Assembly: GCF_000371965.1 (NCBI RefSeq)
Contig: NZ_AQUO01000001.1
Span: 2,674,001 to 2,738,000, forward strand
Source: Paracoccus sp. N5
GTDB taxonomy: Bacteria; Pseudomonadota; Alphaproteobacteria; Rhodobacterales; Rhodobacteraceae
Reading direction: 5' to 3'
DNA length: 64,000 bases
Shown here: piece after piece, positions 32,478 to 41,400 of the stretch
Numbering within the stretch: position 1 is the first letter of the stretch
How the letters are laid out: each line of letters opens with the position of its first letter
Notes under the pieces: generated by a model
Databases searched by the model: none
Seen by the model: the letters and a program-made list of their open reading frames with translations, nothing else
What the model was told of the DNA's origin: nothing
Translations under genes and position numbers: made by a program

Positions 32478-35400
32478 ATGTCAGCGCATCCCGAACACCT
32501 GATCCTTTCCGGCGCGCCCGAGGGCATGGACGCCGCCCTGGTCGCGCGCGAACTGTCGCGCGGCCAGCCCGTCATCCACATCGCCCGCGACGACCGCCGC
32601 ATGGCGGCGATGCGCGCCGCGCTGGGGTTCTTCGCCCCGCAGGCCGTGGTGCTGGAATTCCCGGCCTGGGACACCACGCCCTATGACCGCGTCTCGCCCG
32701 CCGGGGGCGTGATGGCCGCGCGCATGGCGGTGCTGACGGCCCTGGCGCATGGCGCGCTGAAGGGGCCCTTTATCCTGCTGACCACGCTTTCGGCCGCCAT
32801 GCAGCGGGTGCCGCCGCGCGCGGCGCTGCGCGGGGCCAGTTTCTCGGCCACCGTGGGCAACCGCATGGACGAGGGGGCCTTGCGCGCCTATCTGGCCCGC
32901 ATGGGCTTTTCGCAATCGCCCACCGTGACCGAGCCCGGCGATTTCGCCGTGCGCGGCGGCATCATCGACATCTATCCGCCGGGCGATTCGGGGCCGATCC
33001 GGCTGGATATGTTCGGCGACGTGCTGGAGGGCGCGCGGCGTTTCGACGTGGAATCACAGCGTTCCACCGAAAAGCTCGATCACGTCGAGCTGGCGCCCAT
33101 GTCCGAGGTGATCCTGGACGAAGCCGCGATCACCCGCTTCCGCCAGAACTACCGTGCCGAATATGGCGCCGCCGCGAACGACCCGCTCTATGAGGGCATC
33201 AGCGCCGGGCGCAAGATGGCCGGGATGGAGCATTGGCTGCCCTGGTTCCACGCCGGGCTGGAGAGCCTCTTCGACTATCTGCCCGGCGCCTCTGTGGTGG
33301 CGGACGACCACCTGGACCAGGTCCGCGACGCGCGCGCGCATACCATTGCCGAGCAATTCGAGGCCCGGCGCGAGGCGCTGGCCCGCAAGGGGGGCACCGA
33401 TACGGTCTATCGCCCGGTGCCGCCGTCCGAGATGTTCCCCGACGAGGCCGAGTGGAAGCGCTGGCTTGCCGCGCATCGCCTGCTGCGGCTCTCGGTGCTG
33501 CCGCAGCCGCCCGGGCCGGGTGTGCTGGATGCGGGCGGCCGGGTCGGGCGCAATTTCGCGCCCGAGCGGCAGGCCGAAAAGGGAAACTTATTCAAGTCCC
33601 TGTCGGAGCATATTCGAAAACTTCAAGCCACGCATCGCGTCGTGGTCGCCAGCTTCTCCGAAGGTGCCCGCGAACGCCTGGCCGGGCTGATCGCCGACGA
33701 GGGGGTGCAGGGCGCAAAGCCCATCGCCGATCTGCGCGACCTGCCGGCTGCGCCCGGCGCGCTGGGGCTGGCGGTCTGGCCGCTGGAAGAGGGCTTTGTC
33801 TCGGACGGCGCGGCGACCGGGCCGCTGGCGGTGATCTCGGAACAGGACGTGCTGGGCGACCGGCTGATCCGGGGTGCCAGGCGCAGGCGCAAGGCCGAGA
33901 ATTTCCTGCGCGACACCACGACCCTGACCCCCGGCGACCTGGTGGTGCATGTCGAGCATGGCATTGGCCGCTATACCGGCCTCGAGACCGTGATGGCGCT
34001 GAAGGTGCCGCATGACTGCGTCGCCATCGAATATGCCGGCGGCGACCGGCTGTATCTGCCGGTGGAAAACATCGAGCTGCTCAGCCGCTATGGCCATGAG
34101 GAAGGCTTGCTCGACAAGCTGGGCGGCGGGGCCTGGCAGGCGCGGAAAGCGCGGCTCAAGGAACGCATCAAGCTGATCGCCGACAAGCTGATGCGCGTCG
34201 CGGCCGAACGCCTGCTGCGTCCCGCCCCGGTGCTGGAGCCCGAGCATCACGAGGTCGAAAGTTTCGCCGCCCGCTTCCCCTATACCGAAACCGAGGACCA
34301 GGCGGCGGCGATCTCGGACGTGGCCGAGGACCTGGCCGCCGGCCGCCCCATGGACCGGCTGGTGGTGGGCGACGTGGGCTTCGGCAAGACCGAGGTCGCC
34401 ATGCGCGCGGCCTTCATCGCCGCCAGCCAGGGCCGTCAGGTCGCGGTGGTGGCGCCGACCACGCTGCTGGCGCGGCAGCATTTCCGCACCTTTGCCGAGC
34501 GCTTCCGCGGCACGGCGATCAACGTCCGGCCGCTGTCGCGCTTCGTCTCGGCCAAGGACGCGGCCGAGACCCGCAAGGGCCTGGCCGAGGGCACCGTGGA
34601 CATCGTCGTCGGCACCCATGCGGTGCTGGCGAAACAGGTGCGCTTCAAGACCCTCGGCCTGCTGATCGTCGATGAAGAGCAGCATTTCGGCGTCGGCCAC
34701 AAGGAGCGGCTGAAGGAACTGCGCAGCGACATCCATGTCCTGACCCTGACCGCGACGCCGATCCCGCGCACGCTGCAACTGTCGCTGACCGGGGTGCGGG
34801 ACCTGTCGATCATCGGCACGCCGCCGGTGGACCGGCTCTCGATCCGCACCTATGTCAGCGAGTTCGACAGCGTGACCATCCGCGAGGCGCTTTTGCGCGA
34901 GAAATATCGCGGCGGGCAGAGCTTCTTCGTCGTGCCGCGCCTGTCGGACCTGCCCGAGGTCGAGGAATGGCTGAAGGAACACGTCCCCGAGGTCTCGACC
35001 ATCGTCGCCCATGGCCAGCTCGCGGCGGGCGATCTGGATAGCCGCATGAATGCCTTCTACGACCGTGGCGCCGATGTGCTGCTGGCGACGACCATCGTCG
35101 AATCCGGCCTGGATATTCCTACCGCGAACACCATGGTGGTCTGGCGCGCCGATATGTTCGGCCTGGCGCAGCTCTATCAGATCAGGGGCAGGGTGGGCCG
35201 GTCCAAGACGCGGGCCTATTGCTACCTCACCACCAAGCCGCGGGTGCCGCTGACGCCGCAGGCGATGCGGCGGCTGAAGTTCCTGGGCGCCATCGACAGC
35301 CTGGGCGCCGGCTTCAACCTGGCCTCGCAGGACCTCGACCTGCGCGGGGCGGGCAACCTTCTGGGCGAGGAGCAGTCCGGCCATATCAAGGAGGTCGGCT

Positions 35401-35942
35401 TCGAGCTTTACCAGCAGATGCTGGAGGAGACGATCGCCAAGCTGAAATCCGGCGAGATCGAGGGCACGCCCGAGGACGAATGGGCGCCGCAGCTGAACCT
35501 GGGCGTGCCGGTGACGATTCCCGAAAGCTATGTGCCGGATCTGGACGTGCGGCTGGGGCTTTATCGTCGGCTGGCCGAACTGACGACCAAGGTCGAGCTC
35601 GAGGGCTTCGCCGCCGAGCTGATCGACCGTTTCGGCCCGCTGCCGCGCGAGGTGAACACGCTTTTGCTGGTCATCCGCATCAAGGCGATGGCGAAGCGGG
35701 CGAATATCTCGAAACTGGACGCCGGGCCCAAGGGGGTGACGATCCAGTTCCACGGCGACAAGTTCCCGAACCCGGCCGGGCTGGTCGAATTCATCCACGA
35801 CCAGCGCGGCCAGGCCAAGGTCACCGACAACAGGATCGTGGTGCTGCGCGACTGGTCGGGCGACGCCGACCGCATCAAGGGCGCCTTTGCCATCGCCAAG
35901 GACCTGGCCGCCAAGATCAAGGAGGGTCGGGCCAGGGCCTGA
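32478..35942 (+). CDS. mfd: Transcription-repair coupling factor
   Basis: A 1154-residue protein, full length for Mfd. The N-terminal UvrB-like module runs to about residue 400. The RNA polymerase interaction domain contains G-D-L-V-V-H-V-E-H-G-I-G-R-Y. The helicase motor has Walker A G-D-V-G-F-G-K-T-E-V, D-E-E-Q-H-F-G and TATPIPRTLQLSLTG; the TRCF domain ends the protein. It removes stalled RNA polymerase and recruits UvrA. The real start MSAHPEHLILSG was chosen over the earlier frame, which overlaps the membrane-protein gene. It converges on hisH with 4 bases between. Confidence 0.96.
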   Translation: MSAHPEHLILSGAPEGMDAALVARELSRGQPVIHIARDDRRMAAMRAALGFFAPQAVVLEFPAWDTTPYDRVSPAGGVMAARMAVLTALAHGALKGPFILLTTLSAAMQRVPPRAALRGASFSATVGNRMDEGALRAYLARMGFSQSPTVTEPGDFAVRGGIIDIYPPGDSGPIRLDMFGDVLEGARRFDVESQRSTEKLDHVELAPMSEVILDEAAITRFRQNYRAEYGAAANDPLYEGISAGRKMAGMEHWLPWFHAGLESLFDYLPGASVVADDHLDQVRDARAHTIAEQFEARREALARKGGTDTVYRPVPPSEMFPDEAEWKRWLAAHRLLRLSVLPQPPGPGVLDAGGRVGRNFAPERQAEKGNLFKSLSEHIRKLQATHRVVVASFSEGARERLAGLIADEGVQGAKPIADLRDLPAAPGALGLAVWPLEEGFVSDGAATGPLAVISEQDVLGDRLIRGARRRRKAENFLRDTTTLTPGDLVVHVEHGIGRYTGLETVMALKVPHDCVAIEYAGGDRLYLPVENIELLSRYGHEEGLLDKLGGGAWQARKARLKERIKLIADKLMRVAAERLLRPAPVLEPEHHEVESFAARFPYTETEDQAAAISDVAEDLAAGRPMDRLVVGDVGFGKTEVAMRAAFIAASQGRQVAVVAPTTLLARQHFRTFAERFRGTAINVRPLSRFVSAKDAAETRKGLAEGTVDIVVGTHAVLAKQVRFKTLGLLIVDEEQHFGVGHKERLKELRSDIHVLTLTATPIPRTLQLSLTGVRDLSIIGTPPVDRLSIRTYVSEFDSVTIREALLREKYRGGQSFFVVPRLSDLPEVEEWLKEHVPEVSTIVAHGQLAAGDLDSRMNAFYDRGADVLLATTIVESGLDIPTANTMVVWRADMFGLAQLYQIRGRVGRSKTRAYCYLTTKPRVPLTPQAMRRLKFLGAIDSLGAGFNLASQDLDLRGAGNLLGEEQSGHIKEVGFELYQQMLEETIAKLKSGEIEGTPEDEWAPQLNLGVPVTIPESYVPDLDVRLGLYRRLAELTTKVELEGFAAELIDRFGPLPREVNTLLLVIRIKAMAKRANISKLDAGPKGVTIQFHGDKFPNPAGLVEFIHDQRGQAKVTDNRIVVLRDWSGDADRIKGAFAIAKDLAAKIKEGRARA

Positions 35943-35946
35943 CCCT

Positions 35947-36576
35947 TCAGGGCTGCCAGCGCAGGAAATTGGCGATGATGCGCAGGCCCACGTCCTGCGA
36001 TTTCTCGGGGTGGAACTGGGTGCCGACGATATTGCCCTTGCCGACCACCGCCGTCACCGGCCCGCCGTAATCCGCCGTCGCCAGCAGATGCGCGGGATCC
36101 GCGACGCGGAACTGCCAGCTGTGCACGAAATAGGCGTGATCGCCCGAGCGGATGCCGTCGAGCAGCGGATGCGGGCGCAGCACCGTCAGGTCGTTCCAGC
36201 CCATATGCGGCACCTTCAGTCCCGGCGCGTCGATGGCGTCGATCTGGCCGCCGATCCAGCCCAGGCCGGGGGTGTCGCGATATTCGTGGCCGATCTCGGC
36301 CAGCATCTGCATGCCGACGCAGATGCCCATGAAGGGCACGGCGCGGGTCAGCACCGCCTCGGTCAGCGCCTCGACCATGCCAGGCACGGCCTCGAGCGCC
36401 GCCTTGCAGGCCGGGAAGGCCCCGTCGCCCGGCAGCACGATGCGGTCGGCCGCGCGCACGACCGCCGGGTCGGAGGTCACCACCACCTCGGCCCCGGCCT
36501 CGCGGCCCATCAGCGCGAAGGCCTTTTCGGCGGAATGCAGGTTGCCGCTGTCGTAATCGACCAGGGCGACGCGCAT
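35947..36576 (-). CDS. hisH: Imidazole glycerol phosphate synthase glutaminase subunit
   Basis: A 209-residue class I glutamine amidotransferase. The nucleophile elbow is G-I-C-V-G-M-Q, and the His/Glu pair is in T-Q-F-H-P-E-K-S. With HisF (not in this window) it makes IGP and AICAR in histidine synthesis. It overlaps hisB by one base (TGATG), hence coupled translation. Confidence 0.96.
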   Translation of the reverse strand: MRVALVDYDSGNLHSAEKAFALMGREAGAEVVVTSDPAVVRAADRIVLPGDGAFPACKAALEAVPGMVEALTEAVLTRAVPFMGICVGMQMLAEIGHEYRDTPGLGWIGGQIDAIDAPGLKVPHMGWNDLTVLRPHPLLDGIRSGDHAYFVHSWQFRVADPAHLLATADYGGPVTAVVGKGNIVGTQFHPEKSQDVGLRIIANFLRWQP

Positions 36577-37163
36577 CACAGCGCGCCCTTGGTCGAGGGC
36601 AGCACGCCCGCCATGCGCGGATCGGGCTCGACCGCCTCGCGCAGGGCGCGGGCCACGGCCTTGAAGGCGGCCTCGGCGATGTGATGCGAATTCAGCCCGT
36701 GGATGCGGTCGACATGCAGGGTGATCCCGCCATGGGTAGACAGCGCCTGGAAGAATTCGCGCACCAGCTCGCAATCGAAGGTGCCGATCTTTTCGGTCGG
36801 GAAGGCGACGTTCCAGACCAGATAGGCCCGGCCCGACAGATCCAGCGCCGCCGCGACCTGGGCGTCGTCCATCGCCAGGTGGAAGCGGCCATAGCGGCGG
36901 ATGCCCGTCTTGTCGCCCAAGGCGCGCACCAGAGCCTGGCCCAGGGCGATGCCGGTATCCTCGACCGTGTGGTGGTCGTCGATATGCAGGTCGCCCTTGG
37001 CCCGCACCGTCAGGTCGATCAGCGAATGCCGCGACAGCTGGTCGAGCATGTGGTCGAAGAAGCCGACGCCGGTCTGGTTGTCGTAGCGGCCGCTGCCGTC
37101 CAGGTCGATCTCGACCTCGATCCGGGTCTCGGCCGTGTCGCGGGTGATCTTTGCGCGGCGCAT
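36576..37163 (-). CDS. hisB: Imidazoleglycerol-phosphate dehydratase
   Basis: A 195-residue single-domain HisB. Manganese-binding motifs include G-V-G-F-F-D-H-M-L-D, D-D-H-H-T-V-E-D-T and G-L-N-S-H-H-I-A-E. There is no fused histidinol-phosphatase domain, as usual outside enterobacteria. It catalyses the sixth step of histidine synthesis and is upstream of hisH in the same operon. Confidence 0.97.
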   Translation of the reverse strand: MRRAKITRDTAETRIEVEIDLDGSGRYDNQTGVGFFDHMLDQLSRHSLIDLTVRAKGDLHIDDHHTVEDTGIALGQALVRALGDKTGIRRYGRFHLAMDDAQVAAALDLSGRAYLVWNVAFPTEKIGTFDCELVREFFQALSTHGGITLHVDRIHGLNSHHIAEAAFKAVARALREAVEPDPRMAGVLPSTKGAL

Positions 37164-37330
37164 CTTCTCTCCTCATGAAAGGCTCGCCGCCTTATAGGGC
37201 GGGCGGGGGCGGCTGAAAAGCCGGGGCTTTGGGCGGGTCGCCGCGCGGCCCCGGGCCGGCGTTCTTGTCATATCGGCGGCGGGGTGCCAAAACGGGGCAA
37301 GCGGACAAGCGCCTGAAAGGATCCTGGCCG

Positions 37331-37807
37331 ATGAGAGACGAGCTGACTGCCAGCGAGAAGCGGCTGACCGCCGCCCTGGACCGCATCGACCGGTTGATCG
37401 ACCGCGCCGCTGCCGCCGGTGGCGAGGCGCCCTCGGCCGATACCCGCGCCGAGAACCAGCGCCTGTCGCAGGAACTGGCGGCGCTGCACGAGCGCCAGGC
37501 CGCGACGCTCTCTGCCTGCGAGGCGCGGCTGGCCGAGGCGCATCAGCGCCTGGTGGCGGCCGGGCAGGAGGCGGCGCGGCTCTCGGCCGCCAACGAGGCG
37601 CTGGCCGCGGCCAATCGCGCGCTGATCGAGGCCGCCGGCCTGCCCCGGGACGAGGCGCTTGCGGCGCTGGAGGCCGAGGTCGAGGCGCTGCGCGCCGCCC
37701 GCGCCGCCGAGATGGCGCAGATGGGCGACATCATCGACACGCTGGACCGCATGGCCGGGGAAGCCGCCGCGCCGGAGACCGCGGACCTGGACGGGGAAAG
37801 GGGCTGA
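37331..37807 (+). CDS. Coiled-coil protein upstream of zapA
   Basis: A 158-residue protein starting MRDELTASEKRLTAALDRID; almost entirely Ala/Glu/Arg/Leu heptads, so a long coiled coil without membrane span. It ends 3 bases before zapA, and the two are likely cotranscribed. The position and small coiled-coil size suggest a partner in cell division (ZapB-like in role, not in sequence), but this is inference. No catalytic motif. Confidence 0.75.
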   Translation: MRDELTASEKRLTAALDRIDRLIDRAAAAGGEAPSADTRAENQRLSQELAALHERQAATLSACEARLAEAHQRLVAAGQEAARLSAANEALAAANRALIEAAGLPRDEALAALEAEVEALRAARAAEMAQMGDIIDTLDRMAGEAAAPETADLDGERG

Positions 37808-37810
37808 GCC

Positions 37811-38173
37811 ATGGCCGAAGTCGAATTCTCGATCGGGCACAAGAGTTACACGCTGTCCTGCCAGGAGGGCGAGGAGCGGCTGCTGAAGCGTGCCGCCGCG
37901 CTGCTGGACGGCGAGGCGCAGGTGATCCTGACCCAGGCCGGCCGCATGCCCGAGCCGCGGCTCTTGCTGCTGGCCGGGCTGATGCTCGCCGACCGCATGA
38001 CGGCGCTGGAGGATCGCGCCGCCTCGGCCGAGCGCGAGCTGGCGCGGCTGAAGGCCAATCCGCAGCGGGTCGAGGTGCCGGTGGTGCCCGAAAGCCTGCG
38101 CGAGGGCATGGCCGAGCTTGCCGCCCGCGCCGAGGCCCTGGCGCAGAAGGCCGAGGACCAGCTTCCGGGCTGA
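37811..38173 (+). CDS. zapA: Cell division protein ZapA
   Basis: A 120-residue protein starting MAEVEFSIGHKSYTLSCQEG, with the ZapA N-terminal domain and a C-terminal coiled coil. ZapA bundles FtsZ filaments at the division ring. Assignment is by the family opening (V-x-I-x-G-x-x-Y-x-L-x-C) and the LLLLAGLMLADRM helix. I checked the downstream region for 6S RNA, which often follows zapA, and could not identify it. Confidence 0.9.
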   Translation: MAEVEFSIGHKSYTLSCQEGEERLLKRAAALLDGEAQVILTQAGRMPEPRLLLLAGLMLADRMTALEDRAASAERELARLKANPQRVEVPVVPESLREGMAELAARAEALAQKAEDQLPG

Positions 38174-38194
38174 CCGCGGGCGTCGCGGTCGCAG

Positions 38195-38218
38195 AGGTAT
38201 TTGAACAACAGAGAAAGC
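38195..38218 (+). repeat. Dispersed repeat, copy 3
   Basis: Divergent copy AGGTATTTGAACAACAGAGAAAGC, 20 bases after zapA. The AACAGAGAA end matches copy 7 at 43443. Confidence 0.55.
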
Positions 38219-38261
38219 CGATGCCGGCGTTCAGGCGGCCCGCCAGCGGCGCGGGTGCCGG

Positions 38262-38285
38262 GGGGTATCTGGAGAACGGAAAGCA
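38262..38285 (+). repeat. Dispersed repeat, copy 4
   Basis: GGGGTATCTGGAGAACGGAAAGC, 67 bases after copy 3; the two frame a short GC-rich segment. Confidence 0.5.
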
Positions 38286-38552
38286 GCTGAGGCCGGGCCC
38301 CTGGGTCCGGCCTTGGTCGTTTCTGTCCGGCCGCGAGGCGCTGCGGAAAAGCCGCCGATTCCGCTTTGGCGCCGATCCGTCCTGATCGAGAAATATCGGC
38401 GGATCCCGGCGCATGTCAACATAATCATTTGATTTATAATAATAATAAAAAACGATGGGTGAACACGTCTTTTTTCTTGAAATAAACGACAAACCCTGTC
38501 GTTATTACGGGGCATGAAGGCCCCGGCGGGGCATCGAAGGAGGGAAGGCATC
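38286..38552 (+). promoter_or_regulatory. AT-rich leader of the sulfate transport operon
   Basis: No gene. Positions 38414-38505 are strikingly AT-rich for this genome (TTTGATTTATAATAATAATA), followed by an imperfect inverted repeat around ACGACAAACCCTGTCGTTAT (38485-38505), which has GACA/TGTC half-sites. It is probably the promoter and operator of the downstream sulfate genes, perhaps for a CysB- or Rrf2-type regulator. The regulator itself is not in the window. Confidence 0.5.
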
Positions 38553-39692
38553 ATGATCCGCACCATTCGCGTGACCGACAGCCAGCTGGCCCATGGCCGG
38601 GTGATCCGTCGCCACCTGGACGGCCGCCTGACGGTCGAGGACGGCACCAAGCGCATGACCGGCTATCCGCTGCAGGCCGGCTTCTGGGATCGTTGCCTGA
38701 GCCTGCCCTTGCGCCGCGTGATGTCGGTGGCGCTGACCGTGACCGCGCTGGGCCTTTCCGGCCAGGTCCAGGCCGAAAGCCTGCTCAACGTCAGCTACGA
38801 CCCGACGCGCGAGCTGTATCGCGAGGTGAACGCCGCCTTCGCCGCGAAATGGCAGGCCGACGGCCATCCGGCGGCGCAGATCGAGACCTCGCATGGCGGC
38901 TCGGGCGCGCAGGCGCGCTCGGTCATCGACGGGCTCAGGGCGCAGGTGGTGACGCTGGCGCTGGCCTCGGACATCGACAAGATCGCCGAAAAGGGGCTGC
39001 TGCCCGAGGACTGGCAGTCGCGCCTGCCGCATAACAGTTCGCCCTATACCTCGACCATCGTCTTCCTGGTGCGCGAGGGCAATCCGAAGGGCATCCAGGA
39101 TTGGGGCGACCTGGTCAAGGAGGGGGTCGAGGTGATCACCCCGAACCCCAAGACCTCGGGCGGGGCGCGCTGGAACTATCTCGCCGCCTGGGCCTGGGCG
39201 CAGAAGAACGGCCAGGATCCCAAGGCTTTCGTGACCGAACTGTTCAAGCACGTCCCGGTGCTGGACAGCGGCGCGCGCGGCTCGACCACGACCTTCACCC
39301 AGCGCGAGATCGGCGACGTGCTGCTGGCCTGGGAGAACGAGGCCTATCTGGCGCTGAGCGAACTGGGCGAGGATCAGTTCGACATCGTCGTGCCCTCGGT
39401 CTCGATCCTGGCCGAGCCGCCGGTCGCGGTGGTGGACGGCAACATCGGCGGCGACGAGCAGAAGGCGCTGGCCGATGCCTATCTGGGCTTCCTCTATTCG
39501 CCCGAGGGGCAGGCGCTGGCCTTCAAGCACTATTACCGCGCCTGGGATGCCAGCGCCGCCAATCCCGAGGATGTGGCGCGTTTCCCCAAGCTCGACCTGG
39601 TGACCATCGCCGATTTCGGCGGCTGGAAGCAGGCCCAGCCCGAGCATTTCGGCGACGGCGGCACCTTCGACCAGATCTATTCCGGGAAATAG
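38553..39692 (+). CDS. Sulfate ABC transporter substrate-binding protein with N-terminal extension
   Basis: A 379-residue protein. The strong ribosome binding site GAAGGAGGGAAGG puts the start at ATG 38553. The Sbp/CysP body begins at SLLNVSYDPTRELYREVNAA and includes TSHGGSGAQARSVIDGL, the ANDID-like ALASDIDK, and TPNPKTSGGARWNYLAAWAW, the sulfate-binding motifs. A Sec signal (RRVMSVALTVTALGLSGQVQ, then A) is preceded by about 56 extra residues, which ordinary CysP/Sbp lack. ATG 38721 would give a standard protein but has no ribosome binding site. It binds sulfate or thiosulfate in the periplasm. First gene of a four-gene operon. Confidence 0.9.
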   Translation: MIRTIRVTDSQLAHGRVIRRHLDGRLTVEDGTKRMTGYPLQAGFWDRCLSLPLRRVMSVALTVTALGLSGQVQAESLLNVSYDPTRELYREVNAAFAAKWQADGHPAAQIETSHGGSGAQARSVIDGLRAQVVTLALASDIDKIAEKGLLPEDWQSRLPHNSSPYTSTIVFLVREGNPKGIQDWGDLVKEGVEVITPNPKTSGGARWNYLAAWAWAQKNGQDPKAFVTELFKHVPVLDSGARGSTTTFTQREIGDVLLAWENEAYLALSELGEDQFDIVVPSVSILAEPPVAVVDGNIGGDEQKALADAYLGFLYSPEGQALAFKHYYRAWDASAANPEDVARFPKLDLVTIADFGGWKQAQPEHFGDGGTFDQIYSGK

Positions 39693-39695
39693 GCG

Positions 39696-40532
39696 ATGCA
39701 GGCGCTGCGCATCCAGAAATCCCCCATGCCCGGCTTTGCGCTGGGCATGGGGATCACGCTGACCATGCTGTCGCTGATCGTCATCCTGCCGGTCGGCGCG
39801 CTGCTGGCCCAGGGCGCGAGCTATGGCGCAGAGGGTATTTGGAAAACGGTGAATACGCCGCGGGTCTGGGCGGCGCTTTACCTGTCGTTCCGGCTGGCGT
39901 TTTTCGCCGCGCTGTTCAACCTGGTCTTCGGCACGCTGCTGGCCTGGGTGCTGGCGCGCTATGAGTTTCCCGGCCGGCGGCTGGTCGATGCGATGGTGGA
40001 CCTGCCCTTTGCCCTGCCGACGGCGGTGGCGGGCATCGCGCTGACCGCGCTTTACGCCCCGAACGGCGTCTTCGGCAGCCTCGCCAAGGCGCTGGGCGGC
40101 AAGGTCGCCTATACGCAATGGGGTATCCTGATCGCGCTGGTCTTCGTCGGCCTGCCCTTCGTCACCCGCACCGTGCAGCCGGTGATCGCCGAGATCGAGC
40201 GCGAGGTCGAGGAGGCCAGCGCCACCCTGGGCGCCAGCCGGTTCTGCACGCTGCATCGGGTGATCCTGCCGATGCTGATGCCGGCCGCGCTGACCGGCTT
40301 CGCGCTGTCGCTGGCCCGCGCGGTCGGCGAATACGGCTCGGTCATCTTCATCGCCGGCAACCTGCCGCTGAAGACCGAGATCGCGCCGCTGCTGATCGTC
40401 ATCAAGCTGGAGGAATTCGATTACAACGGTGCGGCGGCCATCGGCATCGCCATGCTGCTGATCTCGTTCACCATGCTTCTGGCCATCAACCTGATCCAGA
40501 TCTGGAGCCGCCGGAGGATTGGCCATGTCTGA
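39696..40532 (+). CDS. cysT: Sulfate/thiosulfate ABC permease subunit CysT
   Basis: A 278-residue inner-membrane permease with six spans. The EAA loop is E-A-S-A-T-L-G-A-S-R-F-C-T-L. It forms the channel with CysW. Residues about 46-54 (EGIWKTVNT) are encoded by an exact 20-base copy of the dispersed repeat (39833-39852). It overlaps the next gene by 8 bases. Confidence 0.93.
   Translation: MQALRIQKSPMPGFALGMGITLTMLSLIVILPVGALLAQGASYGAEGIWKTVNTPRVWAALYLSFRLAFFAALFNLVFGTLLAWVLARYEFPGRRLVDAMVDLPFALPTAVAGIALTALYAPNGVFGSLAKALGGKVAYTQWGILIALVFVGLPFVTRTVQPVIAEIEREVEEASATLGASRFCTLHRVILPMLMPAALTGFALSLARAVGEYGSVIFIAGNLPLKTEIAPLLIVIKLEEFDYNGAAAIGIAMLLISFTMLLAINLIQIWSRRRIGHV
39832..39855 (+). repeat. 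Dispersed repeat, copy 5, inside cysT
   Basis: GGGTATTTGGAAAACGGTGA, identical over 20 bases to copy 2 at 31749. It is read through in frame as G-I-W-K-T-V-N within the first periplasmic loop. Confidence 0.7.
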
Positions 40533-41391
40533 CACGCAAGCCCCCGCCCGCTGGCGCCCGGTGACCGAGGAAAGCCGCCCGGCCCGCGTCGCGCTGATCG
40601 CCGTGGCCCTGGTCGGCCTTGGCATCCTGGTGCTGGCGCCGCTGGCCGTGGTCTTTGCCGAGGCCCTGGCCAAGGGTGCGGGCGCCGCCCTCGCCTCGCT
40701 GGGGAACCGCGACGCGCAATCGGCGATCCGGCTGACGCTCCTGGTCGCGGCCATCGCCGTGCCGCTGAACGCGGTCTTCGGCATCGCCGCCGCCTGGACC
40801 ATCACCAAGTTCGACTTTCGCGGCAAGGCCTTCCTGATCACGCTGATCGACCTGCCGTTTTCCATCTCGCCGGTGGTGGCGGGGCTGGCGCTGGTGCTGC
40901 TGTTCGGCACGAACAGCCTGATCGGCGGCTGGCTGGTCGCGCAGGGCTTTCCGATCATCTTCGCGCTGCCGGGGATCGTCCTGGCCTCGGTCTTCGTCAC
41001 CTTCCCCTTCGTCGCGCGCGAGCTGATCCCGGTGATGATCGAGCAGGGCCGGGCCGAGGAGGAGGCGGCGCTGACGCTGGGCGCCTCGGGCTGGCGGGTG
41101 TTCCTGACCGTGACGCTGCCCAACATCAAATGGGCGCTGCTTTACGGAGTGCTCTTGTGCAACGCCCGCGCCATGGGCGAGTTCGGCGCCGTGGCCGTGG
41201 TCTCGGGCAAGATCCGCGGCGTCACCGCCACCATGCCGATCACCATCGAGATGATGTATAACGAATATCTTTCGGTGGCGGCCTTTTCGCTGGCTGCCGT
41301 GCTGGCGGCGCTGGGCCTGCTGACGCTGGCGCTGAAGTCCGTGCTGGAATGGCGCCACGCCGACCAGCTTGCCGCAACCCGCAGATATTGA
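40525..41391 (+). CDS. cysW: Sulfate/thiosulfate ABC permease subunit CysW
   Basis: A 288-residue six-span permease from ATG 40525 (GGAGGATTGGCC upstream). The EAA loop is E-E-E-A-A-L-T-L-G-A-S-G-W-R-V-F, and GTNSLIGGWLVAQGF and AMGEFGAVAVVSGKIRG are typical of CysW. It pairs with CysT in sulfate import. Confidence 0.93.
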   Translation: MSDTQAPARWRPVTEESRPARVALIAVALVGLGILVLAPLAVVFAEALAKGAGAALASLGNRDAQSAIRLTLLVAAIAVPLNAVFGIAAAWTITKFDFRGKAFLITLIDLPFSISPVVAGLALVLLFGTNSLIGGWLVAQGFPIIFALPGIVLASVFVTFPFVARELIPVMIEQGRAEEEAALTLGASGWRVFLTVTLPNIKWALLYGVLLCNARAMGEFGAVAVVSGKIRGVTATMPITIEMMYNEYLSVAAFSLAAVLAALGLLTLALKSVLEWRHADQLAATRRY

Positions 41392-41400
41392 GGTGTTCCG

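Noticed and set aside
37811..38300. Possible 6S RNA downstream of zapA.
   Set aside because: No long rod with a central bubble could be drawn in the 38174-38300 segment, which instead contains two dispersed repeats.
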